5,779 bases of DNA from Nitrospirota bacterium (GTDB taxonomy: Bacteria; Nitrospirota; Thermodesulfovibrionia; Thermodesulfovibrionales; SM23-35). The stretch spans positions 1-5,779 of the forward strand of contig JAGSYM010000083.1 in assembly GCA_018262395.1 (NCBI GenBank). The letters run 5' to 3'. The number at the start of each line of letters is the position of its first letter. Within the stretch, counting starts at the first letter, position 1. The notes below the pieces were generated by a model. It worked only from the letters and a program-made list of their open reading frames with translations, did not search any database and had not been told where the DNA came from. A program made the position numbers and the translations under genes. Positions 1 to 4,569 of the stretch are shown piece after piece.

Positions 1-774
1 GAACGATTCACGCTTGAAGATGTAAAGGCACATCACCGATTCTTTTATCACCCTGCGAATGCGTTTCTCGTGATAGCGGGCGATTTCAGAAAAGATGAAG
101 TCCTGCCAAAAATTGAGAAAGCCTTTGGCTCCATTCCCAAAAGTGATGCACCAAACCAGCGCAGGAACGCCGAGACATTGCAAACCGGGGAACGGAGAAT
201 AATTGTAAAGAGGGAAGCCGAGCTTCCTTACCTTCTCATCGGGTATCATGTCCCGAATCTCACAGATCAAGACAGCTATGTCCTCGATGTGATTGCTGCT
301 CTCCTCTCACAGGGGAAGAGCTCCCGGCTCTATCAGAAGCTTGTATGGAAAAAGAAGCTTGTTCTGGAGGCAGACGCTGAGAATTCGCTTCTTTCGAAGG
401 ACTCCAATCTTTTCTATCTCTCTTCAGAATTGGCTCCGGGCAAAGAGATGGGTGAAGTTGAACAGGCATTATATGATGAAACAGAGATACTGCAAAAAGA
501 ACCTGTGGCAACCCGTGAACTTGAAAAAGTCAAAAGGCAGATTGAAGCTGCCTTTATCTTCGGCCAGGATTCGATATTCTTTCAGGCTATGCTCCTTGGG
601 CAGTATGAAATAGTTACCGGCTGGGGAACAATCGATAATTATCTCCCCTCGATACAGAAAGTCACGCCGGAAGACATCCAACGCGTTGCGAGAAAATACC
701 TCACGCAGGATAACAGGACAGTTGGAATACTCACCCCTCTGCAACAAAGAGAGAGGGAACCTGTTCAACCTTAG
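1..774 (+). CDS. M16-family (insulinase-like) peptidase, C-terminal part
   Basis: The frame is open from the first base of the window, so the 257 residues seen are the C-terminal portion of a longer protein whose start lies upstream. M16 proteins are zinc metallopeptidases or their non-catalytic partners, made of two similar domains. Seen here are the end of the first domain (FYHPANAFLVIAGDF followed by an FGSIP segment) and most of the second: a GYHVPN strand, the SQGKSSRLYQKLV helix with the R..Y pair typical of M16 substrate-binding domains, an RELEKVKRQIE helix, and a closing EDIQRVARKYL segment before the VGILTP strand. The zinc motif HxxEH would lie upstream, so catalytic competence cannot be judged. 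Processing of periplasmic or exported peptides is the usual role in diderms; the substrate is unknown. The tail after the last strand (LQQREREPVQP) is short and charged. Family assignment is firm; function is generic. Confidence 0.9.
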   Translation, partial: ERFTLEDVKAHHRFFYHPANAFLVIAGDFRKDEVLPKIEKAFGSIPKSDAPNQRRNAETLQTGERRIIVKREAELPYLLIGYHVPNLTDQDSYVLDVIAALLSQGKSSRLYQKLVWKKKLVLEADAENSLLSKDSNLFYLSSELAPGKEMGEVEQALYDETEILQKEPVATRELEKVKRQIEAAFIFGQDSIFFQAMLLGQYEIVTGWGTIDNYLPSIQKVTPEDIQRVARKYLTQDNRTVGILTPLQQREREPVQP

Positions 775-856
775 CTAAATGAGAACAATACGGCCGTGAA
801 GAACCTTGTGGTATTGACCGCAGGGCGTATCATTATTTGAATATTCATTTCCCGGT

Positions 857-958
857 GTCATTCCCGCAATCCCGAATGCTTTCGGGAGGTCGGGAATCCT
901 TCCGGAAAGATTCTCGCCACGGCGAGTCGCCTGTGGAGACCGGACAAGCCGGAATGAC
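857..958. repeat. Palindromic intergenic repeat, copy 1 (hairpin-carrying form)
   Basis: The ends are inverted: GTCATTCCCGC at 857-867 and GCCGGAATGAC at 948-958, with one internal mismatch. Inside are two smaller hairpins: TCCCGAA-tgct-TTCGGGA (870-887) and CTCGCC-ac-GGCGAG (913-926). The blocks TCATTCCCGC, GGAATCCTTC, AAAGATTCT and GGACAAGCC recur in the same order in the repeat at 3589-3663, so this is a dispersed repeat family and not a gene-specific signal. In copy 1 the two small hairpins interrupt the shared order. No reading frame in the region looks coding. The element lies between the M16 gene and the propeller lipoprotein promoter. Confidence 0.8.
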
Positions 959-1043
959 AGGAATTTGGAACTGGAGCAAAGACCACAGGGTGTAAAATTC
1001 ATAAAATAAAGTGCATCGTTCCGTTTGTTCAGCACCTTCTTCA

Positions 1044-1109
1044 TTGACAATTGCGTTGTTTTTTGATAATTTTGAAACTGCTTGAAAAACAAATATATAT
1101 TTGTATTAT
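1044..1109 (+). promoter_or_regulatory. Promoter region of the propeller lipoprotein with a 16-bp palindrome
   Basis: The best sigma-70-like pair is TTGAAA (1082-1087), a 16-nt spacer and TATTAT (1104-1109), which would give a 5' leader of about 40 nt. A second possible pair lies just upstream: TTGACA (1044-1049) with GATAAT (1065-1070), though its 15-nt spacer is short. A perfect palindrome, ACAAATATATATTTGT (1089-1104), fills the spacer of the nearer promoter and touches its -10 box. That is where a dimeric repressor would bind. AT-rich DNA makes chance palindromes more likely, so the operator role is inferred. Confidence 0.5.
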
Positions 1110-1156
1110 AGATATTATCCAATATGAGGATTCCGTAGTCCGAAAAAGGAGGGTGT

Positions 1157-2533
1157 ATGAAAAAATACATATCGGTTCTCAGTCTCTTGGCCTTTTGTTG
1201 CGTGCTGGCCTTATTTTTAGCATCATGCGGTGGGGGTGGAGGTGGAAGTTCAGCTTTTGCAAAACCTGATGATGGCGATAACGGAGTTCCGGGAGATGGC
1301 ACTGTTGATGAAGGGAAATTAAAATGGAGCTTTAAGGCAGACGGCCCTGTAAATTCTTCACCTGCAGTAAGTTGTGATGGAACTGTTTATGTTGGATCAG
1401 ATGATGGGACCCTCTCCGCAATCAATCCTGATGGCACACTGAAGTGGAAATATGTAACAGGCGGCAGTATCGTAGCGTCACCATCAGTAAATGAAGACTG
1501 CTCTGTTATTTATATAGGATCAGTCGACCGTCAGATATATGCTATCAATGCTAATGGGACATTGAGATGGGTTATTCCTACAAAATCGAATTTCTATTCT
1601 TCGCCGGCAATAGGAAGTGACGGAACAGTATATATCGCCGGCACATACCAGGATCAACTCCTGTTGTGTAACGGTGAATTGAGCGTGCAACTTGGGGCTT
1701 TATACGCGGTAAATCCGAACGGTTTCATTATCTGGGTAACCGAGTTGTCCGGGACAGTTAATTCATCTCCGGCGATTGCAAGCAACGGCACAATCTATAT
1801 TGGAACGGATGGCGATATTAAATATGACAGGGTGAATCCGTGCGATGAGGAGTCAGACTATCTGCCAAGCACAGTTTACCCAAACTTTTATCCGGCAAAC
1901 GGTCATCTTTACGCGATAAATTCTAATGGCACAATTCAGTGGAATTTTGGTGCCATAGGAGATGTCGATTCATCACCTGCCATTGCAAGTGACGGCACGA
2001 TTTATATAGGTTCTGACGCACGACAAATTGCCTATGGCGAATCAAAGCATGAGATTATCAGTTTCACCCCAACAACTGAGGGGTACTTATATGCAATAAA
2101 TCCCAACGGTACATTAAAGTGGCTGAGAGATTTATATGGAGATGTTGATTCATCCCCGGCGATAGGAAGTGATGGCACAATTTATGTTGGATCAGATAAA
2201 AATGACATATTTGCATGGAATTCTGACGGTTCAATAAAATGGGTGTATCCGACAAGGAATGACGTAAATTCATCACCGGCGATAGGAGATGACGGTACAG
2301 TATTCGTTGGATCGGATGACGGCTTTCTCTATGCATTAAATACTGATGGTACTGAAAAATGGAAATACGAATCCGGCAATGCCATAGGCTCTTCTCCAAC
2401 AATAATCAGTGACGGGATTATATATGTAGGATCATCAGATGGTAGCCTTCTTGCGATCGGTAGTAAAAGCACTCTCATGAACAGTCCGTGGCCCAAATTC
2501 CGGCATGATTTGAAAAACCATGCGAGACAGTAA
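1157..2533 (+). CDS. Lipoprotein with eight-bladed PQQ-like beta-propeller
   Basis: This is a 458-residue exported lipoprotein. The N-terminus has a KK charge, a hydrophobic stretch and a lipobox LASC with lipidated Cys24; Gly at +2 suggests outer-membrane rather than inner-membrane retention. A glycine and Asp/Gly-rich linker (about 25-53) leads into eight repeats of the form SSPAI..DGTIYVGS..G.LYAIN.DGT.KW, with the SSPA-like motifs at residues 67, 107, 148, 203, 272, 332, 372 and 412. The KLKWSF segment before blade 1 can supply the tryptophan strand missing from blade 8, closing the ring. Blades 3, 4 and 5 carry insertions relative to the regular 40-residue period. The end, SPWPKFRHD, is a common tail of PQQ-like repeat proteins. 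The fold resembles BamB and pyrroloquinoline dehydrogenases, but no cofactor or enzyme signature is seen, so binding or scaffolding is likelier than catalysis. The start follows AGGAGGG (1147-1153). Probably co-transcribed with the barrel protein downstream. Confidence 0.9.
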   Translation: MKKYISVLSLLAFCCVLALFLASCGGGGGGSSAFAKPDDGDNGVPGDGTVDEGKLKWSFKADGPVNSSPAVSCDGTVYVGSDDGTLSAINPDGTLKWKYVTGGSIVASPSVNEDCSVIYIGSVDRQIYAINANGTLRWVIPTKSNFYSSPAIGSDGTVYIAGTYQDQLLLCNGELSVQLGALYAVNPNGFIIWVTELSGTVNSSPAIASNGTIYIGTDGDIKYDRVNPCDEESDYLPSTVYPNFYPANGHLYAINSNGTIQWNFGAIGDVDSSPAIASDGTIYIGSDARQIAYGESKHEIISFTPTTEGYLYAINPNGTLKWLRDLYGDVDSSPAIGSDGTIYVGSDKNDIFAWNSDGSIKWVYPTRNDVNSSPAIGDDGTVFVGSDDGFLYALNTDGTEKWKYESGNAIGSSPTIISDGIIYVGSSDGSLLAIGSKSTLMNSPWPKFRHDLKNHARQ

Positions 2534-2565
2534 ATAGAGAGTGATGAGACAAAAAGGGGGTGATT

Positions 2566-2628
2566 TTGAGAATCATACAGAAAGTGCCTGTGTCGTATGA
2601 CACAGATAAATCTTTAGGAGGTAAATAA
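2566..2628 (+). CDS. Possible 20-codon leader ORF overlapping the barrel gene
   Basis: A TTG codon at 2566 follows AAAAAGGGGGTGATT, an almost complete match to the extended anti-Shine-Dalgarno complement, at good spacing. The frame runs 20 codons (starting LRIIQKVPVS if TTG is read literally) to TAA at 2626-2628, whose last base is the first base of the barrel gene's ATG (TAATG). Such overlap is typical of translational coupling. The peptide has no recognisable motif and no run of one amino acid that would suggest attenuation. The strong ribosome binding site is the main support; it could also be a chance purine run after the upstream gene. Confidence 0.3.
   Translation: MRIIQKVPVSYDTDKSLGGK
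2588..2605 (+). promoter_or_regulatory. Hairpin just upstream of the barrel gene's ribosome binding site
   Basis: CTGTGTC and GACACAG form a perfect 7-bp stem with a GTAT loop. There is no T-run after it, so it is not an intrinsic terminator. It ends 10 bases before the AGGAGGT (2616-2622) that serves the barrel gene at 2628, so it could influence mRNA stability or ribosome access between the two cistrons. It lies inside the possible leader ORF. Confidence 0.45.
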
Positions 2629-3236
2629 TGAAAAAAATAGTTTTTTTCTTCGTTTTGATACCCTTTCTTTTAACGTCCGCTGCATATGGAGAAGAAAAAG
2701 TTCTGCTTGGCAACGGCAATATTGCACTGAAGTTAGATTATATTGATTTTACTGAAGACGCATTGGACGATATCGATACTGATGATGCTTTGTATATTGG
2801 TCTCGAAGCCTACAATAAGATAACCTCAAATTTATACGTAGGAATGGAAATCGGCTATGCCTCTTCTGAAGGAGATACAGATATCGATAATGATTTACAA
2901 AGAGTTAAAGCAGATACAGAGCTGACCTATGTCCCAATCGAGCTTAACCTGAAATATGCAATTGATGTTACCCCCCGACTGGTTGTTGATTTTGGTGCTG
3001 GTGTTTCCTATAACTGGATGGAATTGGAATTTTCCGGTCGAAACATATCGTCTCCGGGGGACGACTGGCTCTGGGGAGGACAGTTCTTTGCAGCCCTGAA
3101 CTATAAGATCGACCGGTTCTTTGTGGGTATTAATGCGAAGTACCAGCTCACCGAAAATTTTGAAATCGACGACTATGATACAGATGTTAATGCCAACAAC
3201 TGGAGGATTGGCGGACAAGTAGGGATAATGTTCTAA
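2628..3236 (+). CDS. Outer-membrane beta-barrel protein, eight strands
   Basis: This 202-residue protein has a clear Sec signal peptide (KK, hydrophobic core to about residue 17, probable cleavage after AYG21). The rest shows about eight alternating amphipathic strands: VLLGNGNIALKLDYIDF, ALYIGLEAYNKIT, NLYVGMEIGYA, TYVPIELNLKYAID, VVDFGAGVSYNWMELEF, WLWGGQFFAALNYKID, FFVGINAKYQL and NWRIGGQVGIMF. The final residue is Phe, the usual C-terminal recognition signal for the BAM complex. Size and strand count fit OmpA-barrel, OmpX or OmpW-like porin-fold proteins, but no family can be named. The loops are strongly acidic (TEDALDDIDTDD, GDTDIDND, DDYDTDVNAN), which could bind cations such as calcium; that is inference. 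The start is fixed by AGGAGGT six bases upstream. It lies 94 bp after the lipoprotein with no terminator between, so one operon is likely; a terminator follows. Confidence 0.85.
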   Translation: MKKIVFFFVLIPFLLTSAAYGEEKVLLGNGNIALKLDYIDFTEDALDDIDTDDALYIGLEAYNKITSNLYVGMEIGYASSEGDTDIDNDLQRVKADTELTYVPIELNLKYAIDVTPRLVVDFGAGVSYNWMELEFSGRNISSPGDDWLWGGQFFAALNYKIDRFFVGINAKYQLTENFEIDDYDTDVNANNWRIGGQVGIMF

Positions 3237-3260
3237 TTTTTGAGGGGACTCATGTAATCA

Positions 3261-3295
3261 AAAACGGGCCGGTTACATAACCCGCCCGTTTTTTT
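3261..3295 (+). terminator. Intrinsic terminator after the barrel gene, possibly bidirectional
   Basis: The arms AACGGGCCGGTT (3263-3274) and AACCCGCCCGTT (3279-3290) pair over 12 positions with one C/C mismatch around an ACAT loop, followed by a run of seven T (3289-3295). It starts 25 bases after the barrel stop codon. On the opposite strand the stem is followed by five T, so it may also end transcription of the tiny minus-strand gene at 3353-3397. Confidence 0.9.
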
Positions 3296-3352
3296 ATGCT
3301 ATTCGGAATACTTACGAGACAGTAGGTTACAGCCTGCCTCGCGGCGTTTTAT

Positions 3353-3397
3353 TTATTTCTTTTTACCGCCTTTTCCACAACCACATTTCTTGCACAT
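3353..3397 (-). CDS. 14-residue cysteine/lysine peptide, MCKKCGCGKGGKKK
   Basis: Read on the minus strand, an ATG at 3397 is preceded by AGGAGGTG (3411-3404) with 8 bases between GGAGG and the start codon, which is close to ideal. The frame encodes MCKKCGCGKGGKKK and stops with TAA at 3355-3353. The peptide is only cysteine, glycine and lysine after Met. The CxxCxC arrangement right after the initiator Met matches the N-terminal metal site of HypB hydrogenase/urease nickel GTPases (E. coli HypB begins MCTTCGC), a known high-affinity nickel site. It is therefore a plausible soft-metal ligand peptide, but it could equally bind zinc, copper or an iron-sulfur cluster precursor. No HypB GTPase sequence follows, so it is either a stand-alone microprotein or a relic. 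The bidirectional terminator at 3261-3295 lies downstream. The strong ribosome binding site makes translation likely; the function is unknown. Confidence 0.6.
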   Translation of the reverse strand: MCKKCGCGKGGKKK

Positions 3398-3510
3398 AAT
3401 CGACACCTCCTGATTTGAAATAGATGTTTTATTTTACGACAAAGAAGCGCTGATTACAATACTCTGCCTGCAACAACCATCGCAAACTATATCGTTATGT
3501 AAGGGAATAT

Positions 3511-3752
3511 TTAAAAGTGACCTCTTTAAGAATTAAAAGTGAACTGCTGTTTAAACAAGCAATCTCTCATGCTATTCTTCGCGATCTATCATTCCCGCCT
3601 GTCAGGAATCCTTCTTCATGATATGGATTGAAGAAAAGAAAGATTCTGGACAAGCCAGAATGACAACTTGAGTGTACTGCATTGAATTATATGATTTCAC
3701 ATGTTCCCTTTTAATCTTTAAATCTTCGTAAAACAGTTCACTTTTAATTCTT
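3511..3752. mobile_element. Probable non-autonomous transposon remnant with repeated end motifs
   Basis: AAGAATTAAAAGTGAACTG (3528-3546) recurs as a perfect 19-bp inverted copy at 3734-3752. Inside and next to these arms the shorter motif TTAAAAG(T/G)GA occurs four times: direct at 3511-3520 and 3533-3542, inverted at 3705-3714 and 3738-3747. Two sites per end in opposite orientation resemble multiple transposase-binding sites at insertion-sequence ends, as in the IS21 family. No transposase frame lies between them; the interior holds a palindromic repeat (3589-3663). Outer ends could extend to TGT at 3498 and ACA at 3781. No target-site duplication was found by eye, so the boundaries are uncertain. 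Confidence 0.5.
3589..3663. repeat. Palindromic intergenic repeat, copy 2 (short form)
   Basis: The end arms are TCATTC (3589-3594) and GAATGA (3658-3663). It shares with the 857-958 copy, in the same order, TCATTCCCGC (3589), GGAATCCTTC (3605), AAAGATTCT (3639) and GGACAAGCC (3648). Here AAAGATTCT and GGACAAGCC are directly adjacent, whereas copy 1 has a 27-nt hairpin-containing segment between them. This copy lies inside the transposon-like remnant. Confidence 0.75.
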
Positions 3753-3775
3753 CATTGACAGAAGCTAAATCTTTA

Positions 3776-3805
3776 TTGACATAGCTGTTCAATTTTTATT
3801 ATATT
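3776..3805 (+). promoter_or_regulatory. Sigma-70-type promoter for the small zinc-ribbon gene
   Basis: A perfect TTGACA (3776-3781) is followed after 18 bases by TATATT (3800-3805), five of six matches to the -10 consensus. Transcription would start near 3811, leaving a leader of about 145 nt before the ATG at 3956. The -35 hexamer sits at the right edge of the transposon-like remnant, where ATTGACA is also found 21 bp upstream. Confidence 0.6.
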
Positions 3806-3806
3806 T

Positions 3807-3955
3807 AAAGGTTTGTATTTCCTGGCAAGCTGTAACCCTGCGTAAGCAGTACCAATCCATCAGGAAATGACTGATAAGGGAAAGTGCGTGCCTGTTGAAT
3901 GGACAAGGGAAATAACCGTTAACCTTATAAATTAAAAAAGAAAGGAGGTAGTGAT
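3807..3955 (+). promoter_or_regulatory. Structured 5' leader of the small zinc-ribbon gene
   Basis: Several helices can be drawn. ATTTCCTG (3817-3824) pairs perfectly with CAGGAAAT (3861-3868). Inside it, CTGC-GTAA-GCAG (3838-3849) forms a hairpin with a GNRA tetraloop. CCTGTT (3891-3896) can pair with GGACAAGG (3901-3908). AAGGTT (3808-3813) can pair with AACCTT (3921-3926), closing the whole domain. GA(T/C)AAGGGAAA occurs twice, at 3873-3883 and 3902-3912. I compared it from memory with the common riboswitch consensuses (TPP, cobalamin, SAM, c-di-GMP, fluoride, ZTP, guanidine, THF, NiCo) and none fits. It may be a cis-regulatory RNA or simply a long leader. The gene's ribosome binding site (GGAGG at 3944-3948) lies outside the closed domain. 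Confidence 0.35.
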
Positions 3956-4114
3956 ATGGCAGAGAAAGGAAAATCAAAGACCGACGTTGGAGCACGCGCA
4001 GATGCAAAAGGCAGAGTGCAGCGGTGCAGCATCTGCGGCAACAAGGTCGAAGTTGTTTTGTCTGTTTCCCCGTCAGGGAAGAAGAGAATGAAACGGACAT
4101 GCTGTGAAGGCTAA
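3956..4114 (+). CDS. 52-residue small zinc-ribbon-like protein
   Basis: The ATG at 3956 follows AAAGGAGGT (3941-3949) at good spacing and the frame ends at TAA 4112-4114. The product is 52 residues: a lysine-rich polar N-terminus with TDVGARADAKGR, then RCSICGN (CxxC at residues 24-27), a short beta-hairpin-like stretch VEVVLSVSPSGKKRMKR, and a final CC pair at residues 49-50. Two cysteine pairs about 22 residues apart, one CxxC and one CC, are consistent with a minimal zinc ribbon or knuckle binding one metal. Basic residues between the pairs would suit nucleic-acid or ribosome contact; this is inference. There is no signal peptide, so it is cytoplasmic. The family is not recognised. Its own promoter, long leader and a downstream hairpin indicate a monocistronic unit. 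Confidence 0.7.
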   Translation: MAEKGKSKTDVGARADAKGRVQRCSICGNKVEVVLSVSPSGKKRMKRTCCEG

Positions 4115-4123
4115 TTTTTCCGG

Positions 4124-4160
4124 TCGCCTGCGGCAATAGTCAGTTCCCTGCCGCAGGCGA
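4124..4160 (+). terminator. Strong 12-bp hairpin after the zinc-ribbon gene
   Basis: TCGCCTGCGGCA (4124-4135) and TGCCGCAGGCGA (4149-4160) are perfectly complementary around a 13-nt loop, starting 10 bases after the stop codon. Position and strength suit an mRNA 3' end, but no T-run follows on either strand, so classical intrinsic termination is not supported. It could protect the transcript end or be a repeat-family hairpin; GC-rich CCTGCGGC arms are common in dispersed repeats. Confidence 0.45.
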
Positions 4161-4216
4161 AACCATCCCCCTGTTGTCCAACCTTTATTTCTCTATACAA
4201 CATTTTTTTTATAAAA

Positions 4217-4284
4217 TCCCTCCTCACCTCCCTTTTCCAAATCCCGAGAGCTTTCGGGACTCTTTGGCACAGAGGGGCAAAGGG
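4217..4284. repeat. Mosaic palindromic repeat, copy A
   Basis: It opens with TCCCTCCTCACCTCCCTTT (4217-4235) and closes with AGAGGGGCAAAGGG (4271-4284), which are roughly complementary arms. The centre is the hairpin TCCCGAGAGCTTTCGGGA (4242-4259). The opening arm matches that of 4399-4417 at 18 of 19 bases, while the central hairpin is nearly that of the unrelated repeat at 870-887. The surrounding stretch 4161-4398 shows no convincing gene. Confidence 0.65.
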
Positions 4285-4398
4285 CCTCGACTAATCCCTG
4301 AAACATCACCTACTCTCCTTCTTTCTTCTTGCATGTTATCCTTTATTTCGAGCAAAATATTAACAGTCCTAAAATAATGGCAACATTGATTTGCAAAG

Positions 4399-4508
4399 TC
4401 CCTCCTGACCTCCCTTTGCTAAAAGGAGGGAATGGTTCGACAGGCTCACCATGACACTTATTATCCTGAGCTTGTCGAAGGATGGTAAAGAGGGGCGAGG
4501 GGAGTTTT
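4399..4508. repeat. Mosaic palindromic repeat, copy B with an inner TTCGACA/TGTCGAA palindrome
   Basis: The outer arms are TCCCTCCTGACCTCCCTTT (4399-4417) and AAGAGGGGCGAGGGGAGTTT (4488-4507), imperfectly inverted. Nested inside are TTCGACAGGCTCA (4436-4448) and TGAGCTTGTCGAA (4467-4479), inverted with one mismatch. The inner motif CCTGAGCTTGTCGAAGG is a dispersed repeat known from many environmental bacterial genomes. The right end lies directly upstream of the promoter of the PpiC-like gene. No coding frame here is credible. Confidence 0.7.
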
Positions 4509-4535
4509 TCAGAACAATGTCTATCCAATTATAAG
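4506..4535 (+). promoter_or_regulatory. Possible promoter of the PpiC-like gene
   Basis: TTTTCA (4506-4511), an 18-nt spacer and TATAAG (4530-4535) give a moderate sigma-70-like match and would start transcription about 30 nt before the ATG at 4570. The -35 box overlaps the T-run that ends repeat copy B. The ribosome binding site AAAAGGAGAT follows at 4556-4565. Confidence 0.35.
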
Positions 4536-4569
4536 ACCCTTAATAATAAAAAAAGAAAAGGAGATACGC

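Noticed and set aside
775..1302. 175-codon minus-strand frame across the M16/propeller gap
   Set aside because: It runs through the palindromic repeat, the promoter and the start of the lipoprotein, with a low-complexity proline run opposite the glycine codons and no family resemblance.
1157..2533. PQQ-dependent dehydrogenase
   Set aside because: Only the repeat fold is shared; no dehydrogenase active-site region or disulfide-ring signature is visible, and the chain is short with a lipobox.
3881..3912. GTGCG-like start of a group II intron in the leader
   Set aside because: Only the short GTGCG resembles an intron 5' end; no domain V hairpin or reverse transcriptase follows.
3789..4136. 115-codon minus-strand frame
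   Set aside because: It is antisense to the small zinc-ribbon gene and its leader, and has no good ribosome binding site or recognisable domain; the plus-strand gene has a strong one.
4174..4377. 67-codon plus-strand frame
   Set aside because: It crosses palindromic repeat copy A and reads like translated repeat; no ribosome binding site.
857..4508. CRISPR array from recurring repeats
   Set aside because: Copies are few, far apart, variable and palindromic with internal modules, with no regular spacers or cas genes.
4343..4528. 61-codon minus-strand frame
   Set aside because: It reads through mosaic repeat copy B; peptides such as ILRQAQD are typical translations of the TTCGACA/TGTCGAA repeat and not real proteins.
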